This document shows positions 5,735 to 11,148 of a stretch of DNA of 11,177 bases, in pieces. Origin of the DNA: DASSFZ01 sp036514635 (GTDB taxonomy: Bacteria > Chloroflexota > Anaerolineae > Fen-1058); the NCBI GenBank assembly GCA_036514635.1, contig DATBWU010000251.1, positions 1-11,177 on the forward strand, written 5' to 3'. Position numbers and translations under genes: made by a program. The first letter of the stretch is position 1. The number at the start of each line of letters is the position of its first letter. The notes beneath the pieces are model-generated. The model ran no database searches. It worked only from the letters and a program-made list of their open reading frames with translations, and was not told the origin of the DNA.

Positions 5735-6732
5735 CCGACATCCCTCACTCTCCGCCTCGCCCTTACCCGACGATTGACTAACCACGCAGCCCCGCCCAGC
5801 GCCAGAGCAGCCGCGACCGCGCCCGGCGACACGGACTCCGCCGGCGAAACGCCGCGCTCGACCAGCGGCAGATAGGAACGATAGGGCAGGGGGCCAGACT
5901 GTGGGTGAGAGATGATGTAGTCGGCCAACGCAGGCAACGCCGGAGCAAAATTCGCGCTGCCCCAATTCCCCAGCGTCCAGGCGCAGCAGCCAATCACGTA
6001 ATCGTCCCTCATCAATTCCGCGTCGTACCAGGCGTAATCCTCGATGAACGCCCGCTCCCCGATAAACGTCGCGCCACCGTCTTGACCAGTCTCGCTCAGA
6101 ATAAGCGGAATCACCGCATCGTCGGCGCGCAATCGCTCGTACAGCGTGCGATAGCGCAGAGCATGGTATGGCTGAGTGTCGCGCAGTGTCGGATCGGAAA
6201 ATCCTACCCCGCCGTACTCGTGGCTTGTCAGTACGTGGCCTGCATTGCGCCGCTTGAGTTCCAGGCAGCATCGCACGATGGCCGAGTGCCATGTCAGCGG
6301 CGGATTGCCGGTGCTGAAAGCGAAGACCCCCATGCGCTTGCCGAATTCCTCGAAGTAGCGCGCCATGAGTATGTACCAATCCGCCTGCCACGACGGATAG
6401 GCACTCCATTCGTTTGAGGGTTCCCAGATGTCGATCTGGGGATTGGCCTTGATGGCCGGCTCGTACACCTGCCGAAAATGGAGTTCGGCCACAGCATCGG
6501 GCGGCGTACCGCCGATGGGGTGCTCGTCCAGCCCCTCCCATCCCTGGCCGGTCTTGCGCCCGACCGTGATCGCCCGATCGCCGAGGATACGCTTGGCCTC
6601 CGTGGCCGGGCTGAAGTCCCCGACGCATTTGACAAGGAGGGGATCGCTGGATTGGGCCGCCACGCGCTCCAAGAAGGCGCCCAGCCCGGTGCGCGGCCCC
6701 GTCGCGACGATGTGCAGGCCGACCTTGCTCAT
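5731..6732 (-). CDS. Clan GH-A-like glycoside hydrolase with C-terminal membrane anchor
   Basis: A 333-residue protein with features of a TIM-barrel glycoside hydrolase of clan GH-A. WEPSNEW at 103-109 gives the Asn-Glu pair (N107, E108) expected of the acid/base on strand 4, and ILSETG at 211-216 supplies a nucleophile candidate E214 on strand 7. AWTLGNW (251-257) fits strand 8. The substrate is not visible; beside an M23 peptidase, a cell-wall glycan is the best guess. After the barrel come YLPLVERG (287-294), a hydrophobic segment at about 304-319 and an Arg-rich end, looking like a membrane anchor. There is no N-terminal signal peptide. The start at 6732 has GAGG at 6744-6741 eight bases upstream and overlaps the micro-ORF stop as ATGA. 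A longer frame to 6822 starts with TTG and lacks support. A truncated N-terminus is unlikely, since KVGLHIV forms a normal first strand. Confidence 0.8.
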   Translation of the reverse strand: MSKVGLHIVATGPRTGLGAFLERVAAQSSDPLLVKCVGDFSPATEAKRILGDRAITVGRKTGQGWEGLDEHPIGGTPPDAVAELHFRQVYEPAIKANPQIDIWEPSNEWSAYPSWQADWYILMARYFEEFGKRMGVFAFSTGNPPLTWHSAIVRCCLELKRRNAGHVLTSHEYGGVGFSDPTLRDTQPYHALRYRTLYERLRADDAVIPLILSETGQDGGATFIGERAFIEDYAWYDAELMRDDYVIGCCAWTLGNWGSANFAPALPALADYIISHPQSGPLPYRSYLPLVERGVSPAESVSPGAVAAALALGGAAWLVNRRVRARRRVRDVG

Positions 6733-6806
6733 CTGACCGGCCTCATCCACCGGATGATCCAGGTCACCAGGCGCATGTACAGCGACCAGAACCAGAACCG
6801 AATCAC
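6729..6806 (-). CDS. 25-residue Trp/Arg-rich micro-ORF
   Basis: A GTG-started frame of 25 codons fills the gap between the M23 peptidase and the glycoside hydrolase. Its start overlaps the peptidase stop as GTGA, its stop overlaps the next start as ATGA, and GAGGGG at 6820-6815 sits eight bases before the GTG. The peptide begins IRFWFWSLYMRLV and continues TWIIRWMRPVR. It has four Trp, two Phe, five Arg and no acidic residue or Lys. Such a peptide should be membrane-active or membrane-embedded. It could be a small holin, pinholin or lysis helper, or merely a coupling leader peptide that carries ribosomes to the hydrolase start. No homologue is known to me; the case is position, ribosome site and composition. 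Confidence 0.6.
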   Translation of the reverse strand: MIRFWFWSLYMRLVTWIIRWMRPVR

Positions 6807-7411
6807 CGCCCCGGCCCCTCAATGAAAAAAGATTCGGGATCGACCATGCCCTTATAGGCGTTCGTCAACCCGACCTTTCGCAGCGACAGATGCAGATGTG
6901 CCGCGCTGGCATTGCCGGTTCTATCGGCCAGCCCGATCAACTGGCCAGCTTTGGCCTTGTCCCCGACCTTCACCCTGAGCGACCCTTCGAGCAGATGCGC
7001 GTACATCGTCTCGAACGCGCCCTCTGCCATATCGTGGCCTATGCGAACCTGCACGCCGTAAGCATGGTTTTTGACGGTCGGATGCCAGCCGGCCATCGTC
7101 ACGACGCCATCAGCGCAGGCGTACACATTCGATCCGCTCGGCGCTCGAATGTCCACGCCCTCGTGGCCCGGCAACCCGAATCGCTCGTAGTATTCGGGCC
7201 GCTCGCCGAAGCGTTGCGTGTAAACCCGGTAGTCCGTGGGCCACACCAGCTTCAGCGCAGGCTTCCGCTCTGGAGTCAGCATGTGGATCAGCGCATCGGC
7301 CAACTCGACGCATTCCAGCGCGTCGCGCTCGCCCTCGGCATGGCCGGCCGCATGCGCCGCCAGGCGCTCACGCAAGTGAAGCAATGCTTGATAAAGCTCA
7401 TCCTGATTCAT
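6803..7411 (-). CDS. M23-family peptidoglycan metallopeptidase (endolysin candidate)
   Basis: A 202-residue LytM/M23 zinc peptidase that cuts peptide cross-bridges of peptidoglycan. Residues 1-48 form a helical N-terminal part rich in Glu and Ala. The peptidase domain spans about 55-195: HEGVD supplies zinc ligands H83 and D87, YAH gives H139, and HLH at 172-174 gives catalytic H172 and ligand H174. All essential residues are present. There is no signal peptide, which fits release through a holin instead of secretion. Upstream lies the TM/coiled-coil gene (10-bp gap); the stop overlaps the micro-ORF start. The ribosome site is weak (CCGGAA), suggesting partial coupling. A virion-associated peptidase is an alternative role. 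Confidence 0.92.
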   Translation of the reverse strand: MNQDELYQALLHLRERLAAHAAGHAEGERDALECVELADALIHMLTPERKPALKLVWPTDYRVYTQRFGERPEYYERFGLPGHEGVDIRAPSGSNVYACADGVVTMAGWHPTVKNHAYGVQVRIGHDMAEGAFETMYAHLLEGSLRVKVGDKAKAGQLIGLADRTGNASAAHLHLSLRKVGLTNAYKGMVDPESFFIEGPGR

Positions 7412-7421
7412 CGTTCCGGCT

Positions 7422-7841
7422 TCATCCGCTCGATTCGACCTGCTCCAGCCGTCGCCTGAGCTCTGTATTCTCTTCTTCGAGATGTTTTACACGCAGCCGA
7501 AGCTCGCCGTTTGCGGTCTCTAGCTGAGCAATGGTAGACCTGGCCTGAATCAGGTCCATGCGCATCGACTCGAACGCCATCTCGTAGCGCTGGCATTTCT
7601 CCTCGAGCGCGACCAGCCGATCTTCGTATCTCGTGATTCGCGTTTCGTACTGTTCGATGGTGCGCTCCAGGGCGTCGGCGCTCATCTCGCTGATCGCGTC
7701 TGCGGCCTCGATGTGCGCTTTGTCGTCCGACCGCTGCGACTCGGCGCGCGCCTTCAATCCATTCCAGATGGCCGTAATCGCCGCGCCACTCAGCAGACCA
7801 GCCACTGCCGCAATGAGCACCTGTGTCCAGTCGATCGGCAA
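7422..7841 (-). CDS. N-terminal TM plus coiled-coil protein
   Basis: A 139-residue protein with one membrane segment at about 8-26 (VLIAAVAGLLSGAAITAIW) followed by a long charged coiled coil from about 45 to 135: a heptad-like run including LERTIEQYETRITRYEDRL, then LETANGELRLRVKHLEEE. The start is TTG at 7841. An in-frame TGA stands four codons upstream, no other start exists in that interval, and GAGG at 7852-7849 lies seven bases before it; a later Met at 53 would remove the membrane segment. Placed between the holin candidate and the endolysin candidate, it recalls inner-membrane spanins in layout. Basic residues just after the segment (K30, R32, R37) instead predict a cytoplasmic coiled coil, so a scaffold or regulator role is possible too. 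Confidence 0.8.
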   Translation of the reverse strand: MPIDWTQVLIAAVAGLLSGAAITAIWNGLKARAESQRSDDKAHIEAADAISEMSADALERTIEQYETRITRYEDRLVALEEKCQRYEMAFESMRMDLIQARSTIAQLETANGELRLRVKHLEEENTELRRRLEQVESSG

Positions 7842-7910
7842 TTCAACGCCTCAGTTCAGGATTAGGCCGCGCGCAGGAGGAGATAGGCCGGCGTCCGCAT
7901 TTGCCGGGCC

Positions 7911-7949
7911 GGGTAACGCGCAACGCGCGGCCATTCCCGCGCGTTACCC
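7911..7949. other. Competing stem-loops at the holin gene 3' end
   Basis: An outer 11-bp stem (gggtaacgcgc 7911-7921 with gcgcgttaccc 7939-7949) and an inner 9-bp stem (7922-7930 with 7937-7945, loop ccattc) share the right arm, because aacgcgc occurs twice. They are mutually exclusive. The stop codon of the membrane protein is inside the right arm. No T-run follows on the minus strand, so a classical terminator is unlikely; an mRNA processing or translation-control element between two cassette genes is possible. Confidence 0.5.
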
Positions 7950-8378
7950 TTTCAGCGCCGCTTTCACAGCCTTGACCGCTTTCGTCTCAGGCGCGATTTG
8001 ATGTAGAGATTGATTCGCCACCAGGGCCGCAACCAGAATCGAGAGTAGCTTCAGCGCGCCGCCGGTCGAGCATTCGACAAACACGAGGCCCAATGCCGGC
8101 GCGCAGCCGGCCACGAAAACGCCGACGCTGATCGCAATTAGGCCAAGCGCCATGATCGTTTTCTTGACATCTTCGGGCAGCGCCGCCCATTTGGTGTTGA
8201 GGCCCGGAACGTAGCTGAGCAGCAGCGACAGAATGGTCGCGTACAGGGCGGCCAGAAGTTCGGGTGAGATGGGCGGCAGATCGGGGAACTGGGCGAAGAT
8301 GGCGGATGCAGCGACTGTGGGAACGACGAATGCGAGCACGATGAAGATGACGGTGAAACGGACGACGAGCTTGTTCAT
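7944..8378 (-). CDS. Multi-pass membrane protein, holin candidate
   Basis: A 144-residue protein with hydrophobic segments at about 5-27 (start-proximal, possibly a cleavable signal or first helix), 42-58, 75-100 and 108-121, and a basic C-terminus (KAVKAVKAALKG) usual for holins. Phage holins form lesions in the membrane that release endolysin. The start at 8378 has a strong AAAGGGG at 8392-8386 seven bases upstream. It opens the co-directional lysis-like cassette. Sequence is not close to a named holin family I recognise, so the call rests on topology, basic tail and location. A generic membrane protein remains possible. No promoter I can defend lies between the terminator at 8456 and this gene. 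Confidence 0.7.
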   Translation of the reverse strand: MNKLVVRFTVIFIVLAFVVPTVAASAIFAQFPDLPPISPELLAALYATILSLLLSYVPGLNTKWAALPEDVKKTIMALGLIAISVGVFVAGCAPALGLVFVECSTGGALKLLSILVAALVANQSLHQIAPETKAVKAVKAALKG

Positions 8379-8455
8379 GAGGATACCCCTTTCGGTGTGG
8401 ATTGGTCTCGACTCGTTGGGCGATAGCAGACCAGCGACCCGAGAAGCCAGAAATA

Positions 8456-8493
8456 AGACACGGCCAGCCCCAATGTTAGGGCTGGCCGTGTCT
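8456..8493 (-). terminator. Intrinsic terminator, minus strand
   Basis: A perfect 15-bp stem pairs agacacggccagccc (8456-8470) with gggctggccgtgtct (8479-8493) around an 8-nt loop. Read on the minus strand it is followed at once by TATTTCT, a moderately U-rich tail; on the plus strand no T-run follows. It lies 110 bp after the 61-codon gene stop and 78 bp before the holin candidate, so it probably ends the regulated transcript and insulates the lysis-like operon. Confidence 0.72.
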
Positions 8494-8497
8494 CCAC

Positions 8498-8554
8498 ACG
8501 CGCTTACGCGCGTTCTATACGTTTCACGTCCCTGCGCGCCGGGGCCTCCGGCGC
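8498..8554. other. Two further hairpins beside the terminator
   Basis: Stem acgcgc/gcgcgt (8498-8503 with 8508-8513, loop ttac) and stem gcgccgg/ccggcgc (8536-8542 with 8548-8554, loop ggcct). With the terminator they make three stable stem-loops in about 100 bases of non-coding sequence after the 61-codon gene. Neither has a T-run. They may be the structured 3' end of that mRNA or a small RNA; the window alone cannot tell. Confidence 0.45.
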
Positions 8555-8602
8555 CGCGCTGTTCAGTTGCGCGAGAAGTGTATCACCAGTTGCAGCAAAA
8601 AG

Positions 8603-8788
8603 TCAAGACGGCGAAGGTTTGCCTGGAGCAAACCGCTCGACGGCATCCGACCATTTCTTGACGATGCCCCATTCGACCAGGTCGAGAGTGACGAAGCGGA
8701 TCAGCTTGCTCGACCTGAGCTGTCGAATGCGCAGCATCAATTGTTCCTCTTCGTGGCTGACTTTGATGGTTCTCAGATCGTCATTCAA
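8603..8788 (-). CDS. Small charged protein under its own promoter
   Basis: A 61-residue protein with no recognised domain. It has IKVSHEEEQLMLRIRQLR near the N-terminus, an amphipathic helix, followed by a more hydrophobic core (LIRFVTLDLVEWGIVKKW) and an end in ERFAPGKPSPS. Small, charged and single-helix-led, it could be a DNA-binding or regulator protein, but a helix-turn-helix is not clear to me. The TTG at 8788 is chosen because AGGAG lies at 8803-8799 ten bases upstream, just after the promoter's expected start point. The frame runs open back to a TTG at 8839, but that TTG is the first bases of the -35 element and cannot be transcribed from this promoter. The gene diverges from Int1 and ends before the terminator at 8456. 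Confidence 0.65.
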   Translation of the reverse strand: MNDDLRTIKVSHEEEQLMLRIRQLRSSKLIRFVTLDLVEWGIVKKWSDAVERFAPGKPSPS

Positions 8789-8809
8789 TGCCGATCGGCT
8801 CCTGCCGGA

Positions 8810-8828
8810 AAGTGTATGAAATACACTT
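8810..8828. promoter_or_regulatory. Perfect 19-bp inverted repeat, likely repressor operator
   Basis: AAGTGTATGAAATACACTT is a perfect 7-5-7 dyad. It covers the whole -10 element and most of the downstream part of the spacer of the minus promoter, the position of a classical repressor site. An AAGTGTAT half-site recurs at 8576-8583, downstream of the gene. The binding protein is unknown; the 61-residue product or a repressor encoded outside the window are candidates. Confidence 0.62.
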
Positions 8829-8839
8829 GGCCCTGTCAA
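8811..8839 (-). promoter_or_regulatory. Sigma70-like promoter for the 61-codon gene
   Basis: On the minus strand, a perfect -35 TTGACA (8839-8834) and -10 TACACT (8816-8811, four of six consensus bases) are separated by exactly 17 bp. The predicted start near 8804 is just before the AGGAG ribosome site of the 61-codon gene. Confidence 0.72.
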
Positions 8840-8858
8840 GCACCTCTGACGATTTTGT

Positions 8859-8871
8859 TATGAGATTCATA
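8859..8871. promoter_or_regulatory. Short TATGA-GAT-TCATA dyad in the divergent control region
   Basis: A 5-3-5 inverted repeat between the two divergent promoters, centred 46 bp from the main operator. It shares the TATGA core seen in the first operator (gTATGAa). Short dyads occur by chance, so a role as a second operator is only possible. The rest of 8840-8947 shows no other feature I can support. Confidence 0.3.
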
Positions 8872-8947
8872 CCGTCCGCACACCGCTCTCGGTGACACTT
8901 GAACTGCTTTGCATCGATTCGACAGGGCGGATTAGAGAGAAGCGCGA

Positions 8948-8976
8948 TTGACAGCACGACCGGATTTTGATAGAAC
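8948..8976 (+). promoter_or_regulatory. Promoter giving a leaderless Int1 transcript
   Basis: Perfect TTGACA (8948-8953), a 17-bp spacer and TAGAAC (8971-8976, four of six). A transcript starting seven bases after the -10 would begin at base 8983, the A of the Int1 start codon. No Shine-Dalgarno sequence precedes that ATG, which agrees with leaderless translation. Confidence 0.55.
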
Positions 8977-8982
8977 GCCAGC

Positions 8983-9909
8983 ATGATCGAGGTGATCGTC
9001 GCCGCGACACCTGTCTCCGAGGCTATCGACAAGTTCCTGCTTGTCATTGCGCTCGACGTGAAGCCCGAGACGATCAAAAGCTATGCGCTCTGCTTGCGGC
9101 CCCTGCGCGCGCTCGATAAGCCCATTGGCGAAATCACCGCCGACGACCTGCGCATTGCCTACGCCCGCCTGCGCGATCGCGACTCGCGCTATGCCGATCA
9201 TCCCCTGCGCCCGGCAGTGAGCGACGGCCTCTCCGTCTACACGCTGCACAAGCACGTGCGCGTGTGGAAGCGGTTTTTCCACTGGCTCGTCGACGAAGGC
9301 GCTATCGGCCGAGACCCGGCGCGCAAGCTCCGCAGGCCAAGGCTGCCCAGGGAACCGCCAAAGGATATGACGCCCGACGACCTCGATCGACTGCTACGCG
9401 CCGCCGAGGCCGAGAGCGCCCGCGATTACGCCATCATCTGCTTCCTGGCGGATACGGCATGCAGGGTCGGCGGCCTGGTCAGTCTGACGCTGGCCGATCT
9501 GGACCTTGCCGAGCGCCGCGCGAAGGTCATCGAAAAGGGCAGCCGCTCGCGCTACGTGCACTTCAAAGAGCGCACCAAGCGCGCGTTGCGCCGCTACCTC
9601 GACGATGAACGTCCCGACAATTCCGGTCTGTGCGTCTTCATCGGCCTACGCGGCCCGCTCACTACCGGCGGCGTCTACCAGATCCTCAAGCGCCTGGCCA
9701 GGAAAGCCGGCGTGCGCGGAAGATATAACCCGCATTCGATGCGCCATGCCTGGGCGCGCCAGGCCATCAAGCGCGGCGCGAATCTCAAAGAGATTCAGGA
9801 AATTTTGGGGCACACCAGTATTGTCACGACGACCACGTTCTATGCGGTGTATCTCGACGAGGAGATCCACGAGCGGCATGGTCAATTGTCGTGGCTGCCG
9901 GAGGAGTAG
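8983..9909 (+). CDS. Tyrosine recombinase (Int1)
   Basis: A 308-residue site-specific recombinase of the tyrosine (phage integrase) family, which cuts and rejoins DNA through a covalent phosphotyrosine. An N-terminal SAM-like core-binding domain covers about 10-105. The catalytic domain (125-300) shows all key residues: R161 in TACRVGG, K185 in the EKGSRSR hairpin, H251 and R254 in HSMRHAW, H277 in LGHTS, and nucleophile Y287 in TTFY. It is intact. The ATG at 8983 is forced by an in-frame TAG three codons upstream, inside the -10 element. It is the only confident plus-strand gene, divergent from the 61-codon gene and convergent with Int2. It differs clearly from Int2 in sequence, so this is not a recent duplication. 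Integration, excision or dimer resolution are possible roles. Confidence 0.96.
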   Translation: MIEVIVAATPVSEAIDKFLLVIALDVKPETIKSYALCLRPLRALDKPIGEITADDLRIAYARLRDRDSRYADHPLRPAVSDGLSVYTLHKHVRVWKRFFHWLVDEGAIGRDPARKLRRPRLPREPPKDMTPDDLDRLLRAAEAESARDYAIICFLADTACRVGGLVSLTLADLDLAERRAKVIEKGSRSRYVHFKERTKRALRRYLDDERPDNSGLCVFIGLRGPLTTGGVYQILKRLARKAGVRGRYNPHSMRHAWARQAIKRGANLKEIQEILGHTSIVTTTTFYAVYLDEEIHERHGQLSWLPEE

Positions 9910-9933
9910 GGCAGGGGGATATAGAACAGCGCC

Positions 9934-10003
9934 GGCCAGGGTCGAGCGCCGCGACCTGGCCAGCGGGGAAAATGGACGGGCCGCGCTGTGCGTAGCGCGG
10001 CCC
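9934..10003. terminator. Two hairpins between the convergent recombinase genes
   Basis: The first is an imperfect stem of ggccaggg-tcg with cgacctggcc (9934-9944 with 9952-9961, one bulged base). The second is perfect: gggccgcgct (9978-9987) with agcgcggccc (9994-10003), loop gtgcgt. On the minus strand the second is followed by GTCCATTTT, so it may weakly terminate Int2; for Int1 no T-run follows. Bidirectional termination of convergent transcripts is the simplest reading. Confidence 0.45.
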
Positions 10004-10084
10004 ATTGGCAGTGTGGGAGGGGCAGGTTCTTACGGAGGCGGTCGCGCCCAGGCATTGCCCCGAGTGCTGCCGCGTGAGATGTAT

Positions 10085-10126
10085 CGGAATCCTGTCATGT
10101 TCCCCCCAGGATGAACATGGATCCGA
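10085..10126. other. Imperfect long dyad, possible recombinase site
   Basis: A perfect catgttc/gaacatg pair (10096-10102 with 10113-10119, 10-nt spacer) lies inside a longer imperfect symmetry, tcggaatcc on the left with ggatccga on the right. An alternative pairing atcctg/caggat overlaps it. Inverted arms around a short spacer near integrase genes are what a tyrosine-recombinase core site looks like, but no second copy is visible, so attachment-site status is speculative. Confidence 0.35.
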
Positions 10127-10152
10127 AACTCACGCTCACTATATCACACGTG

Positions 10153-11148
10153 TCAATTTGAGGTTGGTTGGTTGCCGGCAGACGCACGCCGGATGTACGG
10201 AACGTTCAACAACTCGACCGCCTTGCGCTTGGCCGCTTCGCCACGCCGATCATACTTCTGTGTCGTCGTGACGCTGGCATGTCCAGCCAGCTTCTGCACA
10301 GTCGAAATGTCAGCGCCGGCATCGAGCAGGTCACTCACAAATGTTCGTCGAAAATCATGCGGCGAGAGATGCTTGAGCCGGGCTTGCTGCGCTCGCTTGG
10401 CGAGCGCATTGTAGATCGATTGCGGTGTCAGCCGTTGACGCACGTTCACCCGGCCCGATTTGTTGACCGGGCAAAACAGCGGACCAACCGCCGCTCCGCG
10501 CGCCAGCAGCCAATCCTCGAGCGCCGCGACGATGTTGGCGTTGGCCGGCAGCTCGCGCTGTTTGTTGCCCTTGCCTCGCACGACCAGAGTTTTATTGACC
10601 CCGTCGAAATCCGAGACCTTAAGCGCGCAGATCTCCGCCCGGCGCAGCCCGCCGGCGCGCAGCAACACGATCAGCGCCCCGTCACGCGCGCCAGCGGGCG
10701 AGGCATCGGCGGCGCAGGCCCGAATCAGCGCATCGATCTCCGCCGGCTTCAGCGCGCGTCCGGCCAGCAGGGCGTGACCGGCGACGCCCTTCACGCTCTT
10801 GACGTGCTGATACGTCTCGGCGTCGATGTAGCCCAGCAGCCAGGCCGCCTTCATCACGCCGCGCACCGCCGCCAGCAGCTTGTTGACCGTCGCCGGGCTA
10901 TAGCGCTCGATTAGCTTCGCGCGCAGCGCCGCGACATGCTGAAAGCGCAGCGCCGGCCAATCCAGCATCAAGGCATTGCGGACGCGGCCACGGGTCAGCA
11001 GCTCGGCGGCAATGTCGAGCGACGAACGCATCGTCGCGCGCCCGGTGCGTGACAGGCTGGACAGATATACCGCCGCCGGATTGCGGTCGAGCGGGTAATC
11101 GCGCGCCATGGCCAGGGCCGCAGGCGATGCGGAAATCAGTGCAGCCAT
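10153..11148 (-). CDS. Tyrosine recombinase (Int2), XerD-like layout
   Basis: A 331-residue tyrosine recombinase. The N-terminal core-binding domain (about 25-120) contains the usual helices, including SPATVNKLLAAVRGVMKAAW. The catalytic domain has R169 in GGLRRAEI, K193 in RGKGNKQR, H264 and R267 in SPHDFRRTF, H290 in AGHAS, and nucleophile Y299 in TTTQKYDRR; all are present. A basic tail follows. The ATG at 11148 has GGGG five or so bases upstream; an ATG at 11109 (MARDYPL) is an alternative that would lose a few non-conserved residues. It points toward Int1. It could be the integrase of this element, with Int1 belonging to a nested or neighbouring one, or both could act together. The remaining 29 bases to the right edge hold only its probable leader. 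Confidence 0.96.
   Translation of the reverse strand: MAALISASPAALAMARDYPLDRNPAAVYLSSLSRTGRATMRSSLDIAAELLTRGRVRNALMLDWPALRFQHVAALRAKLIERYSPATVNKLLAAVRGVMKAAWLLGYIDAETYQHVKSVKGVAGHALLAGRALKPAEIDALIRACAADASPAGARDGALIVLLRAGGLRRAEICALKVSDFDGVNKTLVVRGKGNKQRELPANANIVAALEDWLLARGAAVGPLFCPVNKSGRVNVRQRLTPQSIYNALAKRAQQARLKHLSPHDFRRTFVSDLLDAGADISTVQKLAGHASVTTTQKYDRRGEAAKRKAVELLNVPYIRRASAGNQPTSN

Noticed and set aside
5731..6822. Longer glycoside hydrolase frame starting at a TTG at 6822
   Set aside because: The extra residues run across the micro-ORF, have no strand pattern of the barrel, and the ATG at 6732 has its own GAGG site and ATGA overlap.
7842..7943. A 27-codon minus-strand frame between the holin candidate and the coiled-coil gene
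   Set aside because: No ribosome site; its composition (Ala, Pro, Arg) is what GC-rich non-coding DNA gives, and it lies in the hairpin region.
8597..8634. Hairpin ggtttgc/gcaaacc (8616-8634) with a T-run at 8601-8597 as a terminator of the 61-codon gene
   Set aside because: The T-run begins 14 bases after the stem, and the stem is inside the coding sequence; the hairpin at 8456-8493 fits better.
8789..8839. N-terminal extension of the 61-codon gene to a TTG at 8839
   Set aside because: That TTG is part of the -35 TTGACA; the predicted transcript starts about 35 bases later, and the AGGAG at 8803-8799 fits the TTG at 8788.
8932..9282. A 116-residue minus-strand open frame
   Set aside because: It is antisense to Int1 and its promoter; it has no ribosome site and no recognisable motif.
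10128..10156. TTGACA at 10156-10151 (minus) as a promoter after Int2, and the adjacent ACACGTGT palindrome
   Set aside because: No -10 at a correct distance and no gene downstream on that strand before Int1; an 8-bp palindrome is expected by chance.
10168..10914. A 248-residue plus-strand open frame
   Set aside because: It is antisense to Int2, which has all catalytic residues of a tyrosine recombinase.
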